From positions 3,289,001 through 3,353,000 of the forward strand of contig NZ_CP108041.1 in assembly GCF_036173065.1 (NCBI RefSeq): DNA of 64,000 nt. Reading direction: 5' to 3'. Shown here piece after piece: positions 8,337 through 16,069 of this stretch. Below the pieces are notes generated by a model. That model saw only the letters and a list, made by a program, of their open reading frames with translations. It was not told where the DNA came from and searched no databases. A program made the translations under genes and the position numbers. The stretch comes from Rhodococcus sp. NBC_00297. GTDB taxonomy: Bacteria; Actinomycetota; Actinomycetes; Mycobacteriales; Mycobacteriaceae. Every line of letters begins with the position of its first letter. Within the stretch, counting starts at the first letter, position 1.

Positions 8337-8590
8337 TCGTGATCCGGTTCGACGACGATGCCGGCGCGGGTGATGAGCGACAGATCGCACCCCAATGCAT
8401 CTGCAACGGCGCGTACGCCGTCGAGTTGCGACGATTCTTTTCCGCCCTCGATGGATTGCACAGTGGAGCGGCCGACCCCGGCCAGCAGAGCTAGCTCAGC
8501 TTGCGTCATTCCCAGCTCGTGACGGCGCGCGGTGAAGGACCGCGCCAGGCGGCTGGACTGAACGCGGCGTGACTTCCGAGGGAGGGCCAT
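8333..8590 (-). CDS. hipB: HipB-like antitoxin, Xre-type HTH
   Basis: The product is 85 residues with an Xre/Cro helix-turn-helix between about residues 19 and 75 (MTQAELALLAGVGRSTVQSI is the HTH core). As in HipB it should bind its own promoter and hold HipA in a complex. The N-terminal basic stretch (RKSRRVQSSR) may contact DNA. It is the first gene of the pair and overlaps hipA by 4 bases. The ~150 bases upstream contain several TTAAG words, possibly operator half-sites, but I could not define a palindrome with confidence. Confidence 0.88.
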   Translation of the reverse strand: MALPRKSRRVQSSRLARSFTARRHELGMTQAELALLAGVGRSTVQSIEGGKESSQLDGVRAVADALGCDLSLITRAGIVVEPDHE

Positions 8591-8741
8591 TCCGTTTCCA
8601 ATGCTTGCGTGAGCCGACTTAAGGCACGGTACATCCCAGCAGTGGCATGCGCTAGGCCCTTAAGCCTTCGTTGGTGAGCGTAAGGCGCGCCTCAGGCTCA
8701 CACGCAGCCTCGACGGTACTCTTGCGCGTGTCATAGCAGGC

Positions 8742-9239
8742 TTAAGGGGAGGTTGTGGTCCGATACGGACCGCTCCCCGCCGAGATGGCCGCGTCAACCC
8801 TGCCGATCGCTCCGCGGATGAGATCCCCGTAGGGATCGTCGGCGAGCGTCGATGAGCACTCCTTCGCAGCGTCGATGTGCTCGCGAGCTGCGTCGAAAGA
8901 CCCGAGCTTGCAGTAGTTGTCCGCAAGGTTGAGATGCAGCGACGGAAAGAATCCCGCGATGTGGAGACCTGCGTGATGATCCTGCGTGCGTTGGTCGGTG
9001 ACGGCGAGTGCAGCGTCGAGTGCTCGGACGTCCCACGTGAGTGCCTGTGCAGGATCCGCGTAGAGGTCGGCGAGGTAGTGCGCGAGGCTGCACCGATGCA
9101 GGGGGTCACCGTCGACACCGATGTCCTGCCACAGCGCCAAAAGTTGTCGACGTGCCTCGTCGACGTCTCCACCGCGCCCCTCGGTGACGGCCGCGGCGAT
9201 CGCGTCCATCATCGGGTCGCCTGCGGGAGTGCTTGTCAC
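8742..9239 (-). CDS. Alpha-helical, TPR-like protein of unknown function
   Basis: The product is 165 residues, nearly all helical, with tetratricopeptide-like repeats (HRCSLAHYLADLYAD; FPSLHLNLADNYCKLGSFD; AAREHIDAAKE). Such repeats usually mediate protein contacts. The gene overlaps the MerR-type regulator gene by 4 bases (9236-9239) and so is co-translated downstream of it; the two probably act together, the regulator perhaps sensing through this partner. I do not know a named family. Confidence 0.65.
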   Translation of the reverse strand: MTSTPAGDPMMDAIAAAVTEGRGGDVDEARRQLLALWQDIGVDGDPLHRCSLAHYLADLYADPAQALTWDVRALDAALAVTDQRTQDHHAGLHIAGFFPSLHLNLADNYCKLGSFDAAREHIDAAKECSSTLADDPYGDLIRGAIGRVDAAISAGSGPYRTTTSP

Positions 9240-10321
9240 GGCGTGTGTCCTCTCGTCGTGTTCTCACGGGGAGCTGCGATGGGCATGACCAGAGTGGTCA
9301 GGTCGCCCCGGTCCGCCGATCGAACAGTGGCGGGCCGCTCGGGCCCACGGAAATCGAGCAGTACGTCAGCACCGACGGCAGTGCTGATGGCCGGGTAGAG
9401 AGTGGTCATGTCGAACCAGACGTCGACCGCGCGCCCGTTCACGCGCGCCGGAATCTCGATGTCCGGGAGCAAGTCACCGTGGACCACGAGATTGTTGTTG
9501 CTGCTGCACAACCAGACCCAATCATTCGATCGTTGTTCGAGGGCATGCAGCAGTTCGGCCGCGGGTACCTCGACACGGCATGTCACCGCCGGCAGTGTGT
9601 CGAGCATCGATCGATAATCGGGGAACGGCTCGGACACGAACCTGCAGTGATGATCACTGTGGCCTGTCAGTCGCAAGCTCATTGCGTGATCGGTGACCTT
9701 CATGGTCACCGAGGGCGTACGGCGCAGATCGCTGAGGCGCTGTCGCAGGTCGTCGCCGTTCACCGTTGCAGCCCAGGCCGGCACACCGTCGACGTAGCTG
9801 ACGAGGCTGCGTGTCGACAGGCGGTAGCGGTCGCTCGCGGTCATTGTCAGGACTCCGGGCCCCGCTTCGACATGCACGCCACCAAGGACTGCGATGTCAG
9901 GATCGTCGATGGTGGCCGTGAGAATCTGTTCGATCGCGGAGGCAAGCACGGGCCCGCTCAGTCGGGCGACCTCCAGCCCGGATCGACCAGTCAGGGTGTT
10001 CGTGATGGCGGCTGCCTGTTGCCGCACCGACTCGGCCTCGCGCATCACCGTGGTGACGTGATCATCGACCGAGCGAATCGCGTCGACGACGTCCGCGTAG
10101 AGGGCAGAGTTCACACACGGGAGGGACATGCCGATCTCGCGCAGTCGCCGAAGCAGGACCGCCCGTGCGAGCTGGTCCTCGCGATAGAAGCGATACCCGG
10201 TGACAGGGTCGATCTCTGCGGGCAGTAGCAAGCCCGAGTCGGCGTAGAAGCGCAGCGCGCTCGCCGTCAGACCGCACCGCTGCGCGAACGACCCGATGGA
10301 CATCAACTCGGAATCTGACAC
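9236..10321 (-). CDS. MerR-type regulator with sliding-clamp-like C-terminal region
   Basis: The product is 361 residues. Residues 1-75 are a MerR winged helix-turn-helix (SIGSFAQRCGLTASALRFY, then GYRFY). A coiled linker follows (about 80-125). From about residue 125 to the end the sequence resembles the DNA polymerase III beta clamp: VLGGVHVEAG, then TMTASDRYRLSTRSL (the clamp motif ATDGHRL), and the closing TTLVMPI (clamp LLMPV). Clamp-like domains here would be a sensing or dimerising module rather than a replication factor. A 19-bp-spaced promoter with a palindromic operator lies directly upstream, so autoregulation is likely. The downstream TPR-like gene is coupled. The clamp assignment is from motif reading only. 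Confidence 0.78.
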   Translation of the reverse strand: MSDSELMSIGSFAQRCGLTASALRFYADSGLLLPAEIDPVTGYRFYREDQLARAVLLRRLREIGMSLPCVNSALYADVVDAIRSVDDHVTTVMREAESVRQQAAAITNTLTGRSGLEVARLSGPVLASAIEQILTATIDDPDIAVLGGVHVEAGPGVLTMTASDRYRLSTRSLVSYVDGVPAWAATVNGDDLRQRLSDLRRTPSVTMKVTDHAMSLRLTGHSDHHCRFVSEPFPDYRSMLDTLPAVTCRVEVPAAELLHALEQRSNDWVWLCSSNNNLVVHGDLLPDIEIPARVNGRAVDVWFDMTTLYPAISTAVGADVLLDFRGPERPATVRSADRGDLTTLVMPIAAPRENTTRGHTP

Positions 10322-10327
10322 CCCGAC

Positions 10328-10358
10328 AGCATGCGGCTTCGACCTACATGAAGGTCAA
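10328..10358 (-). promoter_or_regulatory. MerR-class promoter and operator
   Basis: On the minus strand, -35 TTGACC (10358-10353) and -10-like CATGCT (10333-10328) are 19 bp apart, the stretched spacing MerR-family activators act on. The spacer holds the inverted repeat GACCTTCATGTAGGTC (10356-10341). The expected transcription start falls at about 10321, the first base of the regulator's ATG, giving a leaderless message. Confidence 0.6.
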
Positions 10359-10504
10359 CCTGCGGGACCGACGGGAGTCGGTGCGGTGCCAGGTCAGTAG
10401 GTACTACGTCACCGAGTTCGAGGAATGTGGAGTCTGCGGAGCAGCTGCGTACGTCTGAACGTGAACTGTTCGTGCACTCACTAGGCGCCCGGACGCATTC
10501 TAGC

Positions 10505-10520
10505 TATAATCATGTACATG
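10505..10520 (+). promoter_or_regulatory. Promoter -10 and TGTACA operator of the toxin-antitoxin operon
   Basis: A consensus TATAAT at 10505-10510 is followed after 7 bases by ATG 10518, a leaderless layout. The perfect 10-bp palindrome CATGTACATG (10511-10520) covers the start site; its core TGTACA is the known binding hexamer of YefM-family antitoxins, so antitoxin bound here should block transcription of its own operon. Confidence 0.65.
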
Positions 10521-10805
10521 ACTACCTTGCCGTTGGCGGACGTACGCGCCAGGCTGTCCAAGATCGTGGACGACGCGGAGCGCACCCATGAGCGTTACGA
10601 CATCACGCGCAATGGCCATCGGGCCGCCGTGCTGCTCGGAGCGGATGACTTCGATGCCCTCCAGGAAACCATCGCGGCGCTGTCGGATCAGGAGTTGCTG
10701 ACATCGCACATTCAAGGCGCGGCCGAGTTGGAGCATGGTGACATCGTCGACGCGGAGCAGCTCTCGGCGATCATGCACGCGGCCGGCCGGGCCGCCAAAG
10801 GGTGA
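10518..10805 (+). CDS. Phd/YefM-family antitoxin
   Basis: The product is 95 residues from ATG 10518 (an ATG at 10512 would add two residues, but the -10 box favours the second). The N-terminal Phd/YefM DNA-binding fold is clear: LADVRARLSKIVDDAE, then DITRNGHRAAVLLGADDFDALQETIA, the usual conserved block ending in an acidic helix. The disordered acidic C-terminus should neutralise the toxin encoded next, and the N-terminus should bind the TGTACA palindrome at its start. The stop overlaps the toxin start (GTGA at 10802-10805). Confidence 0.88.
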   Translation: MTTLPLADVRARLSKIVDDAERTHERYDITRNGHRAAVLLGADDFDALQETIAALSDQELLTSHIQGAAELEHGDIVDAEQLSAIMHAAGRAAKG

Positions 10806-11080
10806 GTGGGCACGACACCAACTACCGACTGGTGGTGGCGCGATCAGCAGTGCGCGCACTCATCCATACGCTGCCCGAGAACGTCGCAGTAGCCGTGTAC
10901 GAGTTCATTTCGGGTCCGCTCCTCGACAATCCACAGCGCGTGGGGAAGCCGCTGCATCCACCGCTTGCGCCCGCATACAGCGCGCGCAGAGGGACTTACC
11001 GGGTGCTGTACTTGATCAACGAAGGGGAACAGACAGTCGAGGTAACCGCCATATCGCACCGAGCAGATGCCTACCGGTGA
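10802..11080 (+). CDS. RelE/ParE-superfamily toxin
   Basis: The product is 92 residues, family-typical. The sequence shows the compact RelE fold: N-terminal helices (SAVRALIHTLPENVAVAVYEFI), then NPQRVGKPL, then the strand GTYRVLYLINEGEQTVEV and the C-terminal basic HRADAYR, where His/Arg/Tyr of this class cut ribosome-bound mRNA. The GTG start is coupled to the antitoxin stop. Whether it is an mRNA interferase (RelE) or gyrase poison (ParE) cannot be settled by eye, though the HRxDxYR ending favours the RelE group. Confidence 0.86.
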   Translation: MSGHDTNYRLVVARSAVRALIHTLPENVAVAVYEFISGPLLDNPQRVGKPLHPPLAPAYSARRGTYRVLYLINEGEQTVEVTAISHRADAYR

Positions 11081-11110
11081 GAGTTCGAAACCATGTCGAC
11101 GCTGCAGCCT

Positions 11111-11284
11111 CTACAGGTGGGCGTCATCGAACTTCTGTCTGACCGCCTTCGGAATCGCGCCGCGATCGCTTACCTGGTGCCCCGCGTCACGAGCCCACTG
11201 TCGAACCTCCGTCGAGGTCGGACCCGGGGACGTCGGGCGGGTGCTGAGCGGTAAGGCTGCGGCTCGCGATGCCGAATGAACAAT
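11111..11284 (-). pseudogene. Fragment of an Lsr2-type DNA-bridging protein
   Basis: On the minus strand 57 codons stay open between an in-frame TAA (11285-11287) and TAG (11111-11113). Their last 35 residues match the C-terminal AT-hook-like DNA-binding domain of Lsr2: STEVRQWARDAGHQV, then SDRGAIPKAVRQKF. The N-terminal dimerisation domain is missing and there is no ATG, GTG or TTG in frame before the domain. It looks like the 3' remnant of an lsr2 paralogue such as those carried by actinobacterial plasmids and phages. The start boundary is only the upstream stop. Confidence 0.65.
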
Positions 11285-11325
11285 TTAATGTCGTCTCCAA
11301 CAAGCTCGAGAGCCAAGGCGGGTCC

Positions 11326-11973
11326 TCAGACAACCAGTCCCGCGCGGAACGCCATCAGCGCAGCCTCGACCCTGTTGGTGACGTGCAGCTTGTGATTGAC
11401 CGCAGTCAGATGCGACTTGACCGTGGTTTCCGCCATGTAGAGCTGCCGAGCGATATCGGCATTAGTTGCCCCGGATGCCATGACCGACAACACTGTTCGT
11501 TCCTTGTCGGTCAGCGCCTCCAGCGTCACCCTCGGCCGTGGTGGTCGAGTGGTGGCCACGATCTTTCGGAGTGACTCCTCGGAGAACAAAGTGTTCCCGG
11601 CAGCGACGGCGCGGATCGACTGGTGGAACGTCTCGGGCGCCTCGGACTTGCTGAGGAAGCTGTGGGCTCCGGCTTCGATTGCCTGGACCACCAGATCGTC
11701 CACGTCCATCGCCGTCATCGCGACGACCTTCGGTGGGTGTGCCGATGCCATCAATGCTCGGGTGGCGTCGAGTCCGTCCACTCGGCGCATCTTCAGATCC
11801 ATCAGGACGACGTCGGGCCGATGAGCGGCGACTGCGGCGGGCACCTCGTCACCGTCCGAGACCGATCCGACCACCACGATGTCCGTGGTGGCGGCGAAGA
11901 TGTCCGCCACGCCGCGACGAACGAATGCGTCGTCGTCCACGACGAGAACGGTGATGACCGCATCGGAGTCCAT
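11326..11973 (-). CDS. NarL/FixJ-family response regulator
   Basis: The product is 215 residues. The receiver domain occupies residues 1-125, with acidic pocket VVDDD (near 11) and phospho-acceptor Asp in VVLMDLKM (near 58), then the conserved Thr (AMTAM) and Lys (FLSKSEAP). The C-terminal LuxR-type helix-turn-helix spans about 150-212 (LTDKERTVLSVMASGATN, DIARQLYMAETTVKSHL). Its likely sensor is the NarL-type histidine kinase at 12895-14127 on the same strand, from which it is separated by one opposite-strand gene. A -10-like TACGGT sits nine bases upstream of the ATG. Confidence 0.9.
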   Translation of the reverse strand: MDSDAVITVLVVDDDAFVRRGVADIFAATTDIVVVGSVSDGDEVPAAVAAHRPDVVLMDLKMRRVDGLDATRALMASAHPPKVVAMTAMDVDDLVVQAIEAGAHSFLSKSEAPETFHQSIRAVAAGNTLFSEESLRKIVATTRPPRPRVTLEALTDKERTVLSVMASGATNADIARQLYMAETTVKSHLTAVNHKLHVTNRVEAALMAFRAGLVV

Positions 11974-12032
11974 GATGGATCGACCGTATCGGGTCGCGCC
12001 GACACGCCACAGCGGATAGGTGTTCTATGGAG

Positions 12033-12113
12033 TCGGACACGGGGTGCCGAACCGAACCGGCTGAGAACACACCCGTCGAACCTGACCAGGTCATGCTGGC
12101 GAAGGGATGTCGA
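12033..12113 (+). ncRNA. TPP riboswitch (THI element)
   Basis: The leader contains the conserved THI-box blocks in order: GGGGTGCC (12041-12048), CTGAGAACACACCCG around 12061-12075, GAACCTGACCAGGT, then ATGCTGGCGAAGGGA ending near 12107. P1 can close between GGACAC at 12035-12040 and GATGTC near 12106-12111. It ends just before the SDR gene start, so thiamine pyrophosphate binding probably hides the ribosome-binding region (GAGAG) and shuts off translation. The match to the THI consensus is strong; exact ends are approximate. Confidence 0.87.
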
Positions 12114-12116
12114 GAG

Positions 12117-12890
12117 ATGCACACAGTGCCGCTGGCCGAACAGATCGTGCTCGTGACGGGCGGTGCTCGCGGACTGGGTGCTGCGATCACGCGAGCGTTC
12201 CTGCAGCAGGGTTCCCGCGTCGTGGTCAACTACCACCGCAGTGCAGCCGCAGCCGATGCTCTGGCATCCGAGTTCGGTCCTCACCGCGTTGTCGCGGTGC
12301 AGGCCGACGTCACGGACCGGCACCAGGTCGACGCGCTGTTCGACAGCGCACGTGAACATTTCGGGTCGACCGTGACCACCGCCGTCAACAACGCTTTTAT
12401 CGACTTCTCGTTCAACGGTGACGACCGTGCCAAGGCCGACGAGATCGAGTGGTTGGCGTTCGACTCGCAGTTCCGCGGCAGCGTTGCCGGCGCTCTGCAC
12501 ACCACGCAGGCAGCTGTGCCGGGCATGCGTGAGGCGGGATTCGGGCGGATCATCACGATCGGCACCAATCTCGTCCAGAACCCCGTCGTCCCGTACCACG
12601 ACTACACGGCGGCGAAGGCTGCTCTGTTGGCGCTGACGAGAACCTTCTCGGCGGACCTGGGACCTGATGGCATCACCGTCAACATGGTGTCCGGTGGTCT
12701 GTTGCGGACCACCGATGCCAGCTCCGCGACCCCGCCTGCGGTGTTCGACATGATCGCCGAGAGCACCCCGCTGCGCCGAGTGACGACGCCGGCCGAATTC
12801 GCGGATGCCGTGCTGTTCTTCGCGTCGCCGTGGTCGAGAGCGGTGACGGGTCAGAACCTCGTCGTCGACGGTGGATTGGTGAAGGACTGA
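12117..12890 (+). CDS. Short-chain dehydrogenase/reductase under TPP control
   Basis: The product is 257 residues, typical of SDRs. It has a Rossmann NAD(P) motif TGGARGLG near the N-terminus, the NNA strand (NAG in most), the catalytic YTAAK (Tyr and Lys), and the C-terminal GQNLVVDGG. The usual catalytic Ser region (ISS) reads IGTN, so a Thr may replace the Ser. The TPP riboswitch directly upstream says the protein is needed when thiamine pyrophosphate is low, so a role in thiamine synthesis, salvage or a linked pathway is inferred; the substrate is not known. ATG 12117 is chosen because it follows the riboswitch; earlier ATGs lie inside the RNA element. The end is 4 bases from the convergent histidine kinase gene. 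Confidence 0.88.
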   Translation: MHTVPLAEQIVLVTGGARGLGAAITRAFLQQGSRVVVNYHRSAAAADALASEFGPHRVVAVQADVTDRHQVDALFDSAREHFGSTVTTAVNNAFIDFSFNGDDRAKADEIEWLAFDSQFRGSVAGALHTTQAAVPGMREAGFGRIITIGTNLVQNPVVPYHDYTAAKAALLALTRTFSADLGPDGITVNMVSGGLLRTTDASSATPPAVFDMIAESTPLRRVTTPAEFADAVLFFASPWSRAVTGQNLVVDGGLVKD

Positions 12891-12894
12891 CGCG

Positions 12895-14127
12895 TCAGGA
12901 GTACCAGGGGAGCCAGGCAGTCACGATGAACTCGCCACCCAGGGCAGTCCACCGCACCCATCCGCCGGCGTTGTGAGCCTGCTCTGCGAGGCCGGCCAAC
13001 CCGGTTCGGGAACCCGGGCCAGGTGGCGATGTCGACGACATGTGGTTGCGCACGGTCAGGCTGATGCCGTCCGTGTCCGCCCCACTCGCCGTGATGTGAA
13101 GGGGGGAACTCGGGGCATGCTTCTGACTGTTGGTCAGAGCTTCCTGCACGATTCGGTACGCGGTATGACTGGTCAGATCGCCGACCACACCGGGATGAAT
13201 GTCCTGGACCAGCGTCACCCGACACCCGGCAGAACGCGCTGCGTCGACGAGGTCCCCGATTCCCGCGATGCTTCGCCGACCAGCATCCTCGCCGCCGGTG
13301 TCGGACCCGCGGAGAACGCCGATGATGCGTTTGAGCTCGTCCAGGGACTCGTGAGCCGTGGACCGAATCAGCGCCGACGTGTTCGAGATCTTCTCCGGCC
13401 CGTCATTGCTGCCGACCTGTAAACCGCCTGCGAGCAACGATATTCGACTGAGCCCGGCGGCCAGGGTGTCGTGCATGTCGCGCGCAATGCGGGAGCGTTC
13501 CTGCTGTATCAGCATGTCCTCGTGCAGGCGCTGCGACTGCGCGGTCGCCTGATCGCGGGACTGCACGGCCACCACGAGATCGGACTTCGTACGGCGAAGT
13601 TGAGAGAGCGCCAGAACGACGGCGACGAGGACAGCCGCAACGAGCCAGGGAAGCCACCAGGGAAGCGGCCACGTCGGCGGGGGAGTGCCCTCGACGTGCT
13701 TGACTCCGATCGTCAGGGCCGAATAATCGCGGCGGCGCCCTGCGTCGTACGCGAGGGATATCGCGCAGGCCAGGTAGACCGCGACTGCAGCACCGGCGAG
13801 AGTACGACCTCGAGCGAAGACGCCCACCGCGTAGAGAGCTATCAGCGCGGCCGTTGCGTCGGTGGCGAAGAAGAGCGGACCGACGACGGCCATCGCGAGG
13901 ACGATCCACGGTTTGTCGTGTCGCCAGATCAACGCAATCGCGGCGGCCACATTGAGGACGACGCCGAGCGCCACGTTCCACACCGGTGTTCCCGATGTGC
14001 CCGCGAGACCGGCAGCCATGAAGGTGCAGAACAAGCTGAGCGTTACTGCGCCGACGGTCCAGGCGCGACGCCGAACCGTAGCTGCAGTAGTGGTCACAGA
14101 GAAGACGGTACGGCCATGGTCCGACAT
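12895..14127 (-). CDS. Sensor histidine kinase, NarL/DesK type
   Basis: The product is 410 residues. Five or six hydrophobic segments lie in the first 180 residues, with Trp-rich loops and a final helix (LPWLVAAVLVAVVLALSQL), so it is a membrane sensor. Next come a coiled coil, the HPK7-type dimerisation box with the phosphorylated His in ERSRIARDMHDTLAAGLS, the HATPase N-box (VQEALTNSQKHA) and the glycine-rich GLAGLAEQA. It should phosphorylate the response regulator at 11326-11973. GTG 14097 is an alternative start. The signal is unknown. Confidence 0.9.
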   Translation of the reverse strand: MSDHGRTVFSVTTTAATVRRRAWTVGAVTLSLFCTFMAAGLAGTSGTPVWNVALGVVLNVAAAIALIWRHDKPWIVLAMAVVGPLFFATDATAALIALYAVGVFARGRTLAGAAVAVYLACAISLAYDAGRRRDYSALTIGVKHVEGTPPPTWPLPWWLPWLVAAVLVAVVLALSQLRRTKSDLVVAVQSRDQATAQSQRLHEDMLIQQERSRIARDMHDTLAAGLSRISLLAGGLQVGSNDGPEKISNTSALIRSTAHESLDELKRIIGVLRGSDTGGEDAGRRSIAGIGDLVDAARSAGCRVTLVQDIHPGVVGDLTSHTAYRIVQEALTNSQKHAPSSPLHITASGADTDGISLTVRNHMSSTSPPGPGSRTGLAGLAEQAHNAGGWVRWTALGGEFIVTAWLPWYS

Positions 14128-14266
14128 GAGCCTCCGTTCGTCGGTCGCGAATGCCGACCGAAAGGAGGAGTGAGACCGGCCGAATCGACGAGGTGCCCGA
14201 CGGGGTCACTGCGGTGTTCTTGGTGGGACGCATCGACCGGTGCCGGTACCACCGAAAGGACTCGCC

Positions 14267-14878
14267 ATGACTCAGCCTCCCCAGGACCCTTACGCGCAGC
14301 CACAGCAGCCGCCGACCAAGAAGAACTGGTTCCTGCGGCACAAGATCCTCACGGCGATCGGATTGGTCGTCGTCATCGCTGTCGGCGTCAATCTGGCGAG
14401 CGGAGGACAGGACTCGTCGACCAGCGGCACCACGTCCTCCTCGCAGGCCGCAACGGAGGGCAGCAGTGCGCCGGCCGAAGAGTCGGCACCGGGAATCGGT
14501 GCCGCGGTGAGGGACGGCAAGTTCGAGTTCACCGTGCAGAACGTCGAGCGTGGCGTCGCCAGTGTGGGGGATCAGTACACGTCGCAGACGCCGCAGGGTG
14601 AGTACGTGCTGGTCACCCTGAATGTCGCGAACATCGGCAACGAGCAGCAACTGTTCGACACGTCGTCGCAGAAGCTGCTCGACGGGCAGGGGCGCGAGTA
14701 CTCGACCGACACGCTCGCGACGGTGACGAACGACCCGAATCTCGGCTTCTCGCAGATCAATCCGGGCAACTCGATCGTGGCGACACTCGTCTACGACGTG
14801 CCGGCGGGCACCGCACCGTCGGAGATCGAGCTACACGACTCGCTGTTCTCCGGCGGCGTCACCGTCTCCGTCGCCTGA
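14267..14878 (+). CDS. DUF4352-type membrane-anchored or secreted protein
   Basis: The product is 203 residues: a short Pro/Gln-rich N-terminus, a signal anchor (ILTAIGLVVVIAVGVNLA, about residues 26-43), a Ser/Thr-rich linker, then a beta-rich domain of about 130 residues (FTVQNVERGV, YVLVTLNVANIGN) fitting the DUF4352/MPT63-like immunoglobulin fold. These exported proteins have no agreed function. ATG 14267 is preceded by GAAAGGA, a good ribosome-binding site; the ATG at 14240 is not. It is transcribed away from the histidine kinase and may belong to its regulon (inference). Confidence 0.76.
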   Translation: MTQPPQDPYAQPQQPPTKKNWFLRHKILTAIGLVVVIAVGVNLASGGQDSSTSGTTSSSQAATEGSSAPAEESAPGIGAAVRDGKFEFTVQNVERGVASVGDQYTSQTPQGEYVLVTLNVANIGNEQQLFDTSSQKLLDGQGREYSTDTLATVTNDPNLGFSQINPGNSIVATLVYDVPAGTAPSEIELHDSLFSGGVTVSVA

Positions 14879-14917
14879 CCTTCAATTCACCTATCCGTCC
14901 CCACGTCAGGAGTTTTC

Positions 14918-15553
14918 ATGCCAGATCCTTCTTTGTCCCTCGTTGCAGCTCTACTCGACCGTTCCGGTTCGATGTCGTCCATTGCCGACGACACCCGCGG
15001 AGGATTCGACACCTTCATCGAGGCCGAGCGTGGTCACGACGGCACAACCGTCGTGACGCTGGCGCAGTTCGATGATCAATACGCGATGGTCTACGACTCG
15101 ATACCGATCTACCAGGTCCCTCTGCTGTACTTGGTGCCCCGCGGGATGACGGCGTTGTACGACGCGGTGGGGAAGTTCGTCACCGAGATCGGCTCGTCGC
15201 TTGCGGCCCTACCCGAGGGGGAACGGCCGGGATCGGTCACCGTGCTGGTGATGACCGACGGACAGGAGAATTCGAGTCGGGAGTGGTCGAACCAGGCGGT
15301 TCGCGAGTTGATCGAGCAGCAGGAATCGCAGTACGGGTGGGACTTCGTGTTCCTCGGCGCCAACATGGACGCGGTGGATACGGGTTCGCAGATGGGCTTC
15401 AAGGCCGACAAGTCTTTGACCTACGACGCCTCGTCGGTGGGTGTGAGTGCTGCGTTCTCGGCGGTGGTGGATTACCAGGATCGGAAGCGTGCGCACGGGA
15501 TGCAGCAGGTGGACGGGTTCTCGGAACGTGACCGGCGGCGGGCGGGGCGGTGA
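14918..15553 (+). CDS. von Willebrand factor A domain protein
   Basis: The product is 211 residues, one VWA domain. The metal-ion-dependent adhesion site is complete: DRSGSMS near residue 14, Thr in RGMTALYDA, and Asp in VMTDGQEN. No signal peptide, so cytoplasmic. VWA proteins of this compact type often sit with TerD-family genes; a TerD gene lies 0.9 kb downstream, so it may be a TerY-like partner (inference). The start is preceded by CAGGAG. The C-terminus after the domain is a basic, Arg-rich tail (RDRRRAGR). Confidence 0.85.
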   Translation: MPDPSLSLVAALLDRSGSMSSIADDTRGGFDTFIEAERGHDGTTVVTLAQFDDQYAMVYDSIPIYQVPLLYLVPRGMTALYDAVGKFVTEIGSSLAALPEGERPGSVTVLVMTDGQENSSREWSNQAVRELIEQQESQYGWDFVFLGANMDAVDTGSQMGFKADKSLTYDASSVGVSAAFSAVVDYQDRKRAHGMQQVDGFSERDRRRAGR

Positions 15554-15625
15554 GCCTTCCCCGGCTAAGCTGGCAAGACGCCCATTCGACGTCGTTGACA
15601 TTCCGAGCTGTGGAAGGCTGGCGAG

Positions 15626-16069
15626 ATGAATGAGTACGTTTACGGCGATGTCGCCGGCGAATTGATTTTCATCAAGTCTGACGCTGCCGAGCAGCTGGCA
15701 CTGCTGCATTCGGAATTTGCAACATGGGGGGACGCGAAGAACAGCCTCAGCGCCGAAAGCTGGACCGATGTGGTCGAGCGCTTCGCCGATGGCGAAACTG
15801 ATCTTCCTGCGGACGGCGAAGTGTACGACCTGGACACTGTTCCCGGACACGCCGACGGTGATTGGCCGGCCTGGCCCGCCCGAGAGATGCTCCGCGACGT
15901 ACCGCAATCGGTTCGTGAGCAATACGGGAAGGTCGAGGACACCATTCATGACGGCGAGTTCCTGCACTTCGACGTGAGCGATGAGGTCGACATCGTGCAG
16001 GCTCTACAGACACACGGTTGGACGTGCGTCCGCGATGATGCCCTGGTCCGCAAAGCGAGTGGCCACTGA
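15626..16069 (+). CDS. Hypothetical protein, acidic
   Basis: The product is 147 residues, strongly acidic, without membrane segments. Segments such as WTDVVERFADGE and HFDVSDEVDIVQALQTHGW suggest a small alpha/beta domain. It starts with MNEYVYGDVAGELIF after a GAAGG ribosome-binding site. It lies between the VWA and TerD genes on the same strand with 70-350-base gaps, so it need not share their operon. No family recognised. Confidence 0.65.
   Translation: MNEYVYGDVAGELIFIKSDAAEQLALLHSEFATWGDAKNSLSAESWTDVVERFADGETDLPADGEVYDLDTVPGHADGDWPAWPAREMLRDVPQSVREQYGKVEDTIHDGEFLHFDVSDEVDIVQALQTHGWTCVRDDALVRKASGH

Noticed and set aside
8591-8741. TTAAG-rich words upstream of hipB as an operator
   Set aside because: Several partial repeats are present but no consistent spacing or symmetry, so no site was called.
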